Assembly (NCBI GenBank): GCA_937875605.1
Contig: CALLXZ010000147.1
Span: 1-8,838, forward strand
Origin: an uncultured Moheibacter sp.
GTDB lineage: Bacteria; Bacteroidota; Bacteroidia; Flavobacteriales; Weeksellaceae
Length of the DNA: 8,838 nucleotides
Reading direction: 5' to 3'
In this document: piece after piece, positions 1 to 5,569 of the stretch
How the letters are laid out: the number at the start of each line of letters is the position of its first letter
How positions within the stretch are numbered: the first letter of the stretch is position 1
Translations under genes and position numbers: made by a program
The notes under the pieces: generated by a model
Databases searched by the model: none
Told to the model about the DNA's origin: nothing
What the model saw: the letters and a program-made list of their open reading frames with translations, nothing else

Positions 1-17
1 AAGAATCTGAAAAAGTA

Positions 18-431
18 ATGCTGCGACGCGATTTTATATCCAAGGTCATCGAACAAATGATCAATGCGGTTGCTCGTTTGCTGAAAATCGATTATGAAAA
101 GGAAACCGAAAAATTTCTGGATGAATTCGACTCATTGCTCAATACTTATTTCCAACTTTCAACCGAAGAATTAGATAAATTAGTGGAAACGGATGAACAG
201 CGCGATGCTTTGTTGCTGGATGAAAAACTGAAAAATTTCCAACTTCGTCTTTTTGCGCATTCTGGTTTGGCTTATGTTATGAAATCGGAGAAAGAAAAAG
301 CAGAAAAATGTCTGAAAATTATCGAACGAATTCAAATTCAACATTCGGAAGTTTTTGAATTTCCGTCTGTAGAAAGTTTGAAAGTAGAAGAGGAAATTGG
401 GAAGTTAAAGTTAAAATTTAAATTAAGTTAA
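18..431 (+). CDS. Small helical protein, DUF6483-like, unknown function
   Basis: This 137-residue protein is soluble, highly charged and apparently all helical, with no signal peptide or membrane segment. The start Met-Leu-Arg-Arg-Asp-Phe followed by an amphipathic helix (about residues 5-22, Ile-Glu-Gln-Met then Ala-Arg-Leu-Leu) recalls the DUF6483 family of unknown function; that is recall, not a search. Residues 65-107, with Ala/Leu/Tyr spacing and a Lys/Glu-rich stretch, could be a degenerate TPR-like helical pair. The ATG sits in a TAATG sequence: a TAA at 16-18 in another frame could be the stop of an upstream gene, suggesting coupling. The frame also stays open to the window edge, so a longer protein cannot be excluded. 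Its stop lies one base before the next gene, so the two are probably co-transcribed. GC is near 40% in the two 60-base lines counted. The gene is surely real; the family call is tentative. Confidence 0.8.
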   Translation: MLRRDFISKVIEQMINAVARLLKIDYEKETEKFLDEFDSLLNTYFQLSTEELDKLVETDEQRDALLLDEKLKNFQLRLFAHSGLAYVMKSEKEKAEKCLKIIERIQIQHSEVFEFPSVESLKVEEEIGKLKLKFKLS

Positions 432-432
432 A

Positions 433-1410
433 ATGAATTTTCAGTTTCACGTAAAAAAAGAAGACTATCAGAAATCGCTCATTGGATATTTTAAATATTG
501 GTTTTTCCCGTCTTTTTTAATTTCAATTTTATTCACAGTCATTATATCTAGTGCAATAGCTGATTCAAATTATGAAAAATCAGAATTTAGTTGGCCACTA
601 TTCTTTCTATCATTTCCTATTTGCTTAATTATAACTCTTTATTGGTTTTGGGGTAGAAAATTTTTGAAATCAATCAAAGCGTTAAAGAAAAAAGAATTGA
701 ATGACATAATTCTGAATATCAATATTTTAGAGAAAGGAATTAATTTTAATAAAGTTGGTTCGGATGAGATTACAGAAAAATATTGGAGCCAATTTAAAAA
801 AATCTCAAATAGTAAAAACTTCACTTATTTTCTTTTTACAGACGAAACTTATATTTTCCTCAATAATAACTCAAGAAATACTGCTGAAATTGAGACTTTT
901 AAGAATATAATTAAAGAAAAGATTAAACCTTTTGAAAGTAAAATGTCAACTAATTTGGTATGGATGAGTTTCATTCCGATTGTTGGGTTAATATTTGGAT
1001 TAGTATTTTTTCTTAGAGGAATTTCAGAACGAAACCTTCGATATTTCTTAATTAGTATTTCAAGTTTTATCTTCACTATTATTGTTTGGATAGGATTTGC
1101 AATGTATATGGATGCAAGTGGAAAAAGTAATCAAACAAATGTATTTGTAACAAAAAATAACCTGAACATCCTTACGAAAGAATTAGCCTATTATAAATTG
1201 AAAAACGGAAAATTCCCTGAAACATTAGAAGAATTAAAATCGCAGAACAAATTTTTAATTTTTCATGAAACAAATACATCATTTAACCCATTTTCAGAAT
1301 CAAAAATTCAATATTTTTATTATCAAAATCAAGATAGCACTTACATATTACGGTCATTGGGGCTAGACGGGAAAATTTTCACGGATGACGATTTAATTCC
1401 AGACTATTAG
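433..1410 (+). CDS. Polytopic membrane protein with YcxB-like and GspG-like C-terminal domains
   Basis: This 325-residue inner-membrane protein has predicted helices at about 23-43, 54-74, 175-195 and 203-226. Between the two pairs, residues about 90-165 look like a YcxB-like domain: an Ile/Asn-rich strand region, then Tyr-Trp-Ser-Gln-Phe at 117-121 and a Tyr-Phe-Leu-Phe strand near 132. Residues about 235-325 resemble the C-terminal half of type II secretion pseudopilins (GspG): a helix ending Tyr-Lys-Leu-Lys-Asn-Gly-Lys-Phe-Pro, the Glu-Thr-Leu-Glu-Glu-Leu helix, Asn-Pro-Phe, then Ser-Leu-Gly-Leu-Asp-Gly-Lys and an Asp-Asp-Asp cluster at 318-320 where GspG binds calcium. There is no prepilin leader, so it is not a pilin; the domain is probably displayed at the membrane surface. 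GC is about 26% over 481-1380, far below the flanks. Start and stop leave one base to the upstream gene. The function is unknown. Confidence 0.85.
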   Translation: MNFQFHVKKEDYQKSLIGYFKYWFFPSFLISILFTVIISSAIADSNYEKSEFSWPLFFLSFPICLIITLYWFWGRKFLKSIKALKKKELNDIILNINILEKGINFNKVGSDEITEKYWSQFKKISNSKNFTYFLFTDETYIFLNNNSRNTAEIETFKNIIKEKIKPFESKMSTNLVWMSFIPIVGLIFGLVFFLRGISERNLRYFLISISSFIFTIIVWIGFAMYMDASGKSNQTNVFVTKNNLNILTKELAYYKLKNGKFPETLEELKSQNKFLIFHETNTSFNPFSESKIQYFYYQNQDSTYILRSLGLDGKIFTDDDLIPDY

Positions 1411-1415
1411 AAACT

Positions 1416-2006
1416 TTAAACAATTATCGAAACATCCAACTCCGGACTTTCCTCCAGATTCATCATCGCATTGATTAATTTAAACGAATGAAAACGGTTT
1501 AAGTCTTTTGGATTTACCTCTTCTTCAATGATTTTTCCCGATTTTAGAAGAGATTGACGCATGGTTCCGTTTAATAAAAAAGAACGAGGCGTAATCCAAT
1601 TTTCGCCATCAAAAAATACTAAATTCGAATAGGAAGAATCGGTGATTTGTCCGTTTTTTACAATGATAATTTCATCTTCCGTGACCGAATCTTTCATTTG
1701 TTCAAACACACTTCTATCCTCGAATTTATATGAATAATCCACTTCGTTATTTTCCACCAAACGCACCGACTGAACCGGTCGAATTTGATACGGTAAAAAT
1801 TCGATGGACTCCAATTCTTCTAAATAAATAATCCTGCATTTTCCTTGAAATTCTTTCGGCAATTTACTCATGACGAATTCATTCAAATTCAATTCGTTTG
1901 ATAAACCCGATAATTTCCAACGAGAACGATTCATTCTTTCCTGATGAAATTCAAGATTACGGATTTCACCGTTTCGGATGCAAATGGTTTCAATTAATCG
2001 GGACAT
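1416..2006 (-). CDS. pabC: Class IV aminotransferase, probable 4-amino-4-deoxychorismate lyase
   Basis: This 196-residue PLP enzyme probably releases pyruvate from 4-amino-4-deoxychorismate to give 4-aminobenzoate, the last step of the PABA branch of folate synthesis, in the cytoplasm. Visible family features are the start Ser-Arg-Leu-Ile-Glu-Thr, a probable Schiff-base lysine at 94 in a Tyr-Lys-Phe-x-Asp-Arg context, the Gly-Gln-Ile-Thr-Asp-Ser-Ser-Tyr-Ser-Asn motif at 119-128, and the phosphate-binding Gly-Thr-Met-Arg at 147-150. It is shorter than E. coli PabC (about 270), as in the compact subfamily. I chose the ATG at 2006; a TTG at 2018 would add four residues but ATG gives the usual N-terminus. 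The start overlaps the end of pabB by 17 bases, implying translational coupling. Position 123 is Asp where most class IV enzymes have Glu. Adjacent pabB supports PabC over a branched-chain or D-amino-acid aminotransferase. Confidence 0.88.
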   Translation of the reverse strand: MSRLIETICIRNGEIRNLEFHQERMNRSRWKLSGLSNELNLNEFVMSKLPKEFQGKCRIIYLEELESIEFLPYQIRPVQSVRLVENNEVDYSYKFEDRSVFEQMKDSVTEDEIIIVKNGQITDSSYSNLVFFDGENWITPRSFLLNGTMRQSLLKSGKIIEEEVNPKDLNRFHSFKLINAMMNLEESPELDVSIIV

Positions 2007-2946
2007 ATACTTTATCAATCATTTCGTTGTATTCATCTTTTCCTTTGCTCTGATGGGTAATTCCGCCGCCACTTTTGAATGTAAAATCTTTCTCTTTCTG
2101 TTCAATGAAACGAATCATCACCGCACTGTCTACATTTTCACCATCAAAGACGCCAAACACACCCGTATAAAAATTTCGGTCATAGGTTTCGGCTTCGCAA
2201 ATGATTTCCACCGTTTTATCTTTGGGCGCTCCGCAAATGGATCCTGCCGGTAGAAGTGCATCAAAAATTTGACCGAGATTTTCATGAAAATTTTCTGGTA
2301 ATTCGCCTGAAATTTCAGAACTAACTTGAATCAATCGTTTTTCATGGGTCTGAATTTCTTCCGGAAAACGAAATTTGGGAACGGAAACTTTTCGTGCTAC
2401 TTTGCTCAAATCATTTCTGATCAAATCTACGATGGTATAATGTTCCGCCATTTCTTTGGGATCCGATAGGATTTTTTCAATCGCATTTTCCACCGAAGCG
2501 TCTATGGTTCCTTTCATCGGATACGAATAAATATTTCTGCCTTCTATTTTGACAAAGGTTTCCGGTGAGAAACACACAAAATGATCTTTCCAAAAAATCT
2601 TGTATTTGGCTTTTGAATGTTTGTAAATTTCTTCTAAACTTAAATTGATTTCGATTGGCGTTGCGCAAGTTAAATTGGTCAGATAGGAATTTCCCAGCAG
2701 AATGTTTTTTTGAACAAATTCAAATTGTTTTTCATATTCTTCAAACGAAATCGGATATTTTTTCAATTTCAATTCTCCTTCGAATTTTTCAGGTTTCGAA
2801 TTGATTCCAAATCGAATTTCGTCCGTCAATTCATTTAGAGGAATTACCTGACCGTTTTGTTTCAGAAAATCGATGAGAAAAAGAAAGGGAATTCTTTTCG
2901 AACCCAATTCGTCCATTTTCTCAAAAATTTCTTTTCCGTTCAGCAT
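1990..2946 (-). CDS. pabB: Aminodeoxychorismate synthase component I
   Basis: This 318-residue cytoplasmic enzyme converts chorismate plus ammonia into 4-amino-4-deoxychorismate, with ammonia normally supplied by the glutaminase PabA. The chorismate-binding fold shows Ser-Pro-Glu at 127-129, Pro-Met-Lys-Gly-Thr at 143-147, the acidic stretch Glu165/Glu168 before Ile-Val-Asp-Leu-Ile-Arg-Asn-Asp at 172-179, Pro-Ala-Gly-Ser-x-x-Gly-Ala-Pro-Lys at 233-242, Tyr-Thr-Gly-Val-Phe-Gly at 260-265, and Glu305/Glu308 near the C-terminus as likely magnesium ligands. Lys145 marks PabB; anthranilate synthase TrpE has Ala there. The protein lacks most of the N-terminal subdomain of E. coli PabB (about 450 residues), a compact form I believe is common in Bacteroidota. 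It starts four bases after the upstream membrane-protein gene and overlaps pabC. No pabA is in the window, so the glutaminase is probably encoded elsewhere, perhaps shared with tryptophan synthesis. Confidence 0.95.
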   Translation of the reverse strand: MLNGKEIFEKMDELGSKRIPFLFLIDFLKQNGQVIPLNELTDEIRFGINSKPEKFEGELKLKKYPISFEEYEKQFEFVQKNILLGNSYLTNLTCATPIEINLSLEEIYKHSKAKYKIFWKDHFVCFSPETFVKIEGRNIYSYPMKGTIDASVENAIEKILSDPKEMAEHYTIVDLIRNDLSKVARKVSVPKFRFPEEIQTHEKRLIQVSSEISGELPENFHENLGQIFDALLPAGSICGAPKDKTVEIICEAETYDRNFYTGVFGVFDGENVDSAVMIRFIEQKEKDFTFKSGGGITHQSKGKDEYNEMIDKVYVPIN

Positions 2947-2950
2947 GAAA

Positions 2951-3703
2951 TTAAATTCCCGATTTTCCGATTTGGTCGATTTCCGAATAGGAAGATTTCA
3001 TCAAAACATCTTTCACCATCGCATATTGAATCACTCTTGCAGCTGCCATGGAAACAAAAATACCGATGACACAAGCGATATAACCCACTCCCCCAAGCAT
3101 CCCCATTACAAATACGAAAACCAAAATCATCCATGGTTGTTTTCGGAAAAGTTTTATAGAAGTTTTTAGGGAATCTATGGCAGAATATCCTCCATAATGA
3201 ATTAAATAAGGAGCAAATGACATTGCGCTTTGAAGAACAAATATTCCTATGTAAAACAAGAAATAATACAACATCAGGAATATTCCTCCGATTGCTCCCA
3301 TCGCTTCAGAATTGCTTTCGCCTGCAAAACCTATCATCGCTCCAAATAAAAACAAAGGAAGCACGAGAATAATTATGATTCCGATCATACAAAGCATCAA
3401 CAGAAAATAATCACCATAATTTTTAAAGGCGCCGAAAAAATCTTTTAATTCCAAAGGTTCGCCACGCTCTACTTTTTCAGCCGCTACCGAATATCCCAAT
3501 AAAACAGGATAAGAAATAAAAAGCGGACCAACGATGGTAATCACTGAAAAGAGAATTATGAAGGTGGAAACCAATCCATATAAACTGAACATCACCCATT
3601 CTTTTTTGAAAATCTCAAATCCATCTGAGAAATATTTCCCAAAATCGAAATTATATCCGTTTGCAATTTTTTCGTTTACTGTAGCGACTTCTATTCGTGT
3701 CAT
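2951..3703 (-). CDS. Polytopic membrane protein, unknown function
   Basis: This 250-residue inner-membrane protein has a soluble N-terminus (1-36) and hydrophobic segments at about 38-75, 99-126, 137-160 and 190-225, so five to six helices are likely. A short amphipathic motif, Phe-Ala-Pro-Tyr-Leu-Ile then Ser-Ala-Ile-Asp-Ser-Leu-Lys-Thr-Ser (163-182), precedes the last hydrophobic block. This layout recalls the DUF975-like and glycerophosphodiester-phosphodiesterase membrane-domain families, none with a firm function; I cannot choose between them by eye. There is no signal peptide. It is the first gene of a minus-strand unit with pabB (4-base gap) and pabC. The tight spacing argues for co-transcription but gives no reason to assign it a folate role. 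A probable promoter lies just upstream at 3736-3743. The reading frame is certain; the function is not. Confidence 0.85.
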   Translation of the reverse strand: MTRIEVATVNEKIANGYNFDFGKYFSDGFEIFKKEWVMFSLYGLVSTFIILFSVITIVGPLFISYPVLLGYSVAAEKVERGEPLELKDFFGAFKNYGDYFLLMLCMIGIIIILVLPLFLFGAMIGFAGESNSEAMGAIGGIFLMLYYFLFYIGIFVLQSAMSFAPYLIHYGGYSAIDSLKTSIKLFRKQPWMILVFVFVMGMLGGVGYIACVIGIFVSMAAARVIQYAMVKDVLMKSSYSEIDQIGKSGI

Positions 3704-3726
3704 TTTTATTGTTTATAAATCTGGAT

Positions 3727-3734
3727 TACATTTG
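3727..3734 (+). promoter_or_regulatory. Probable -7 promoter box of the nitroreductase gene
   Basis: TACATTTG is a full match to the Bacteroidota -7 consensus TAnnTTTG. It ends 19 bases before the ATG at 3754, giving a very short leader of about 13 bases. A TTG at 3709-3711 could be the -33 element but the 15-base spacer is shorter than the usual 17-23. It is one base away from the oppositely oriented box at 3736-3743. Confidence 0.5.
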
Positions 3735-3735
3735 T

Positions 3736-3743
3736 CAAAAATA
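3736..3743 (-). promoter_or_regulatory. Probable -7 promoter box of the membrane protein-pabB-pabC unit
   Basis: On the minus strand this reads TATTTTTG, a full match to the Bacteroidota -7 consensus TAnnTTTG, ending 32 bases before the ATG at 3703. It would give a leader of roughly 26 bases. I see no good TTG -33 element; the expected position lies inside the nitroreductase coding region. In a T-rich sequence such a match can occur by chance, so the call is moderate. Confidence 0.45.
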
Positions 3744-3753
3744 AAATATTAAG

Positions 3754-4320
3754 ATGAATCCGGAAGAATTATTACACATAATAAAATCACGTCGGTCTGT
3801 CATGCCGACACAGTACAGCGAAGAATCCATTTCTGCTGAAGAATTAAACAAAATTCTGGAAAGTGCTAACTGGGCTCCGAACCATAAACGCACAGAACCA
3901 TGGCGTTTCAAAGTCATAGAAGGAGATGCAAAAACTCGTTTTGCCGAATTTATGGTAAAAATACATTTGGAAAACACTCCGATTGAAGCGCAAAGCGAAC
4001 GAAAGAAAGCAGCCGTCATCGAGAAATGTTTGCTATCGGATAAAGTCGTTTTAATTTGTATGAAAACCTCTCACCTATTACCGGAATGGGAAGAATTGGC
4101 AGCTACTTCTATGGCAGTTCAAAATATGTGGCTGATGTGTACTTCTATGGGAATTGGCTCTTATTGGTCTTCTCCGGGAGCGATTTCGCGTATGAAAGAA
4201 TTCGTAGAATTGGAAGAAAACGAAAATTGCTATGGCATTTTTTATATGGGAAGATTAAAAGGAGAATTACATGAAAGTTCCCGAAACCCAATTGAAAATA
4301 AAGTTCAATTTATCCGGTAG
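3754..4320 (+). CDS. Nitroreductase family flavoprotein, YdjA-like
   Basis: This 188-residue protein is a probable FMN-dependent NAD(P)H oxidoreductase of the nitroreductase superfamily; the natural substrate is not evident. The FMN-phosphate motif Ser-Arg-Arg-Ser is at 12-15. The stretch Ala-Pro-Asn-His-Lys-Arg-Thr-Glu-Pro-Trp-Arg-Phe at 41-52 is typical of the YdjA/YfhC-like subgroup. The helix Ala-Ala-Thr-Ser-Met-Ala-x-Gln-Asn-Met at 116-125, Gly-Ser-Tyr-Trp-Ser-Ser-Pro-Gly at 135-142 and Gly-x-Phe-Tyr-Met-Gly-Arg at 161-167 complete the fold. The length matches YdjA (about 183). It is cytoplasmic and would act as a dimer, as known for the family. It stands alone between a divergent unit and a gene with its own promoter. 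A hydride-transfer role on nitro or quinone compounds is family knowledge, not shown here. Confidence 0.92.
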   Translation: MNPEELLHIIKSRRSVMPTQYSEESISAEELNKILESANWAPNHKRTEPWRFKVIEGDAKTRFAEFMVKIHLENTPIEAQSERKKAAVIEKCLLSDKVVLICMKTSHLLPEWEELAATSMAVQNMWLMCTSMGIGSYWSSPGAISRMKEFVELEENENCYGIFYMGRLKGELHESSRNPIENKVQFIR

Positions 4321-4345
4321 GGTTTTTAATTCGTATAAGAATAAT

Positions 4346-4353
4346 TAATTTTG
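4346..4353 (+). promoter_or_regulatory. Probable -7 promoter box of the outer-membrane barrel gene
   Basis: TAATTTTG fits TAnnTTTG and ends 27 bases before the ATG at 4381, implying a leader of about 20 bases that is A/T-rich. A T-run at 4323-4327 lies where a -33 element is expected but lacks the G. The TTG at 4351-4353, which opens the reading frame ten codons early, belongs to this box and is unlikely to be a start codon. Confidence 0.55.
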
Positions 4354-4380
4354 CACGCTCAATTTAAACATTTTAAAACA

Positions 4381-5493
4381 ATGAAAAAATTCATTTTCTT
4401 TTTAATACTTGTTGGATTTTCACAAGCATTTGGACAAACCGTGGACGCAAGCGGAAATCTTCAAACGAACAGTCAAAAATACTTGAAAGAAAAGGCAAAC
4501 AACGGTCGACTTCAGGGTTGGTATATAAGCGGAAATAATGGTTTGCAATTTAATCAAGCTGCATTTTCGAACTGGATTGCGGGTGGTGTAAATTCTTATT
4601 CTCTCACTGCCAATATTGATTATGAATTCAATTTCACGCGTGGACGTCACATCTGGGACAACCGTGTTTTGCTGAATTATGGTGTGCTAAGAAACGAAGG
4701 AGAAGATTACCGTAAATCAAATGATGTAATCGATCTGACTTCCTCTTATGGTTATGAATTCATCCGAAATTTTTATTTCGCAGCTTCAACAAACTTTCGA
4801 ACTCAATTTACAGACGGATTTGATTACAACGTACAAGACAGCATCACCGGAGATTATAAAAAGATTTCCAACTTTATGGCGCCTGGTTATTTGTCATTTG
4901 GGTTGGGTGTGGATTATAAACCCAATGAAAATCTTCAGGTAAATTTCCATCCGTTTACATCCCGATTTACTTTTGTGCAAGATCGGGACTTACAGTTTGC
5001 GGGAAGCTTCGGTCTGAAAGAAGATGGTGATACTTATTTATATGAATTTGGTGCGTATTTAGGTGCTCGTTACAAATTCAATATTTGGGACAATATTTCG
5101 TATGACAACCGAATTGGTATTTACAGTAATTATTTAGATCAACCTTTCAATATGGACATTGCCTACCAAGGTGTTTTGGATTTCAAAGTAAACAATTTCA
5201 TTTCGGCTCAGGCAACGATCAATTTGTTTTATGACGAAGACCAAATTCAACGTACACAGGTGAAACAAACGTTGGGCGTAGGTTTAACGTATAAATTCAA
5301 CAATACCGAAAAATTAAAATTAAAAGAGGAAAATCTTCCAGCACCTCCAACGATTGAAGAATTGGAAAAATCCCTAAATGATGCACAAAAAGCAGCGGAT
5401 GAAGCCAATCAAAAAGTAGATGAAGCACGTCAGAGAATAGATGAAGCTAATCAAATCATAGAAGAAGCTGCTCCGGTTGAGAACGTAGACTAA
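4381..5493 (+). CDS. DUF3078-type outer-membrane beta-barrel protein with C-terminal coiled coil
   Basis: This 370-residue exported protein has a signal peptide at 1-18 (Met-Lys-Lys, hydrophobic core, then Ala-Phe-Gly before Gln-Thr). Residues about 46-307 are alternating aromatic/polar strands of an outer-membrane barrel. The block Leu-Gln-Phe-Asn-Gln-Ala-Ala-Phe-Ser-Asn-Trp at 55-65 with Ala-Gly-Gly-Val-Asn-Ser after it, Trp-Asp-Asn near 92, Tyr-Gly at 100-101 and Phe-Arg-Thr-Gln-Phe at 139-143 are hallmarks of the Bacteroidota DUF3078 family, whose function is unknown. The last strand, about 296-307, is not terminal: a Pro-rich linker (320-323) leads into a heptad coiled coil at 325-363, presumably periplasmic. 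I chose the ATG at 4381 over a TTG at 4351 because only it gives a normal signal peptide and because the TTG lies in a promoter box. The gene is monocistronic, with a terminator right after it. Confidence 0.9.
   Translation: MKKFIFFLILVGFSQAFGQTVDASGNLQTNSQKYLKEKANNGRLQGWYISGNNGLQFNQAAFSNWIAGGVNSYSLTANIDYEFNFTRGRHIWDNRVLLNYGVLRNEGEDYRKSNDVIDLTSSYGYEFIRNFYFAASTNFRTQFTDGFDYNVQDSITGDYKKISNFMAPGYLSFGLGVDYKPNENLQVNFHPFTSRFTFVQDRDLQFAGSFGLKEDGDTYLYEFGAYLGARYKFNIWDNISYDNRIGIYSNYLDQPFNMDIAYQGVLDFKVNNFISAQATINLFYDEDQIQRTQVKQTLGVGLTYKFNNTEKLKLKEENLPAPPTIEELEKSLNDAQKAADEANQKVDEARQRIDEANQIIEEAAPVENVD
5395..5478 (+). repeat. Four imperfect 21-base tandem repeats encoding heptads
   Basis: Units at 5395, 5416, 5437 and 5458 each encode one heptad, the first three of the form (Ala/Val/Ile)-Asp-Glu-Ala-(Asn/Arg)-Gln-(Lys/Arg/Ile); the fourth is partly degenerate. 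Hydrophobic residues fall at position a (Ala339, Val346, Ile353, Ile360) and alanine at every d (342, 349, 356, 363). The DNA units share a core GATGAAGC in three copies, so they look like recent duplications rather than chance. Confidence 0.8.
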
Positions 5494-5513
5494 AAAATAA
5501 ATTGTAAAATAAC

Positions 5514-5546
5514 AAAAGCCGTTTCGCAAAATACGAAACGGCTTTT
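5514..5546. terminator. Bidirectional rho-independent terminator
   Basis: A 13-base perfect inverted repeat (5514-5526 with 5534-5546) has a 7-base loop. The core GCCGTTTCG/CGAAACGGC is flanked by an A-run on the left and a T-run (5543-5547) on the right, so it forms a hairpin plus U-tract in both directions. It lies between the convergent barrel gene (ends 5493) and M16 protease gene (ends 5570) and should stop transcription of both. Confidence 0.93.
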
Positions 5547-5569
5547 TCATTATAACTTAATTGGGATTT

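Noticed and set aside
1..18. Possible 3' end of an upstream gene (a frame ending Lys-Lys-stop at 16-18)
   Set aside because: Only five codons are visible, too few to support a gene; noted in the entry for the first gene instead.
1411..1415. Terminator between the convergent membrane-protein gene and pabC
   Set aside because: The gap is only five bases and I found no hairpin with a T-run at either gene end.
2007..2018. TTG at 2018 as the start of pabC
   Set aside because: The ATG four codons later gives the expected N-terminus for the family; the TTG only lengthens the overlap with pabB.
2857..3169. Open frames on the plus strand across the membrane protein and pabB junction
   Set aside because: They are antisense to two well-supported genes, have no recognisable domain, and show low-complexity Phe/Ser/His composition typical of shadow frames.
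4351..4380. TTG at 4351 as the start of the barrel protein
   Set aside because: It would put ten charged or polar residues before an otherwise normal signal peptide, and it lies inside a probable -7 promoter box.
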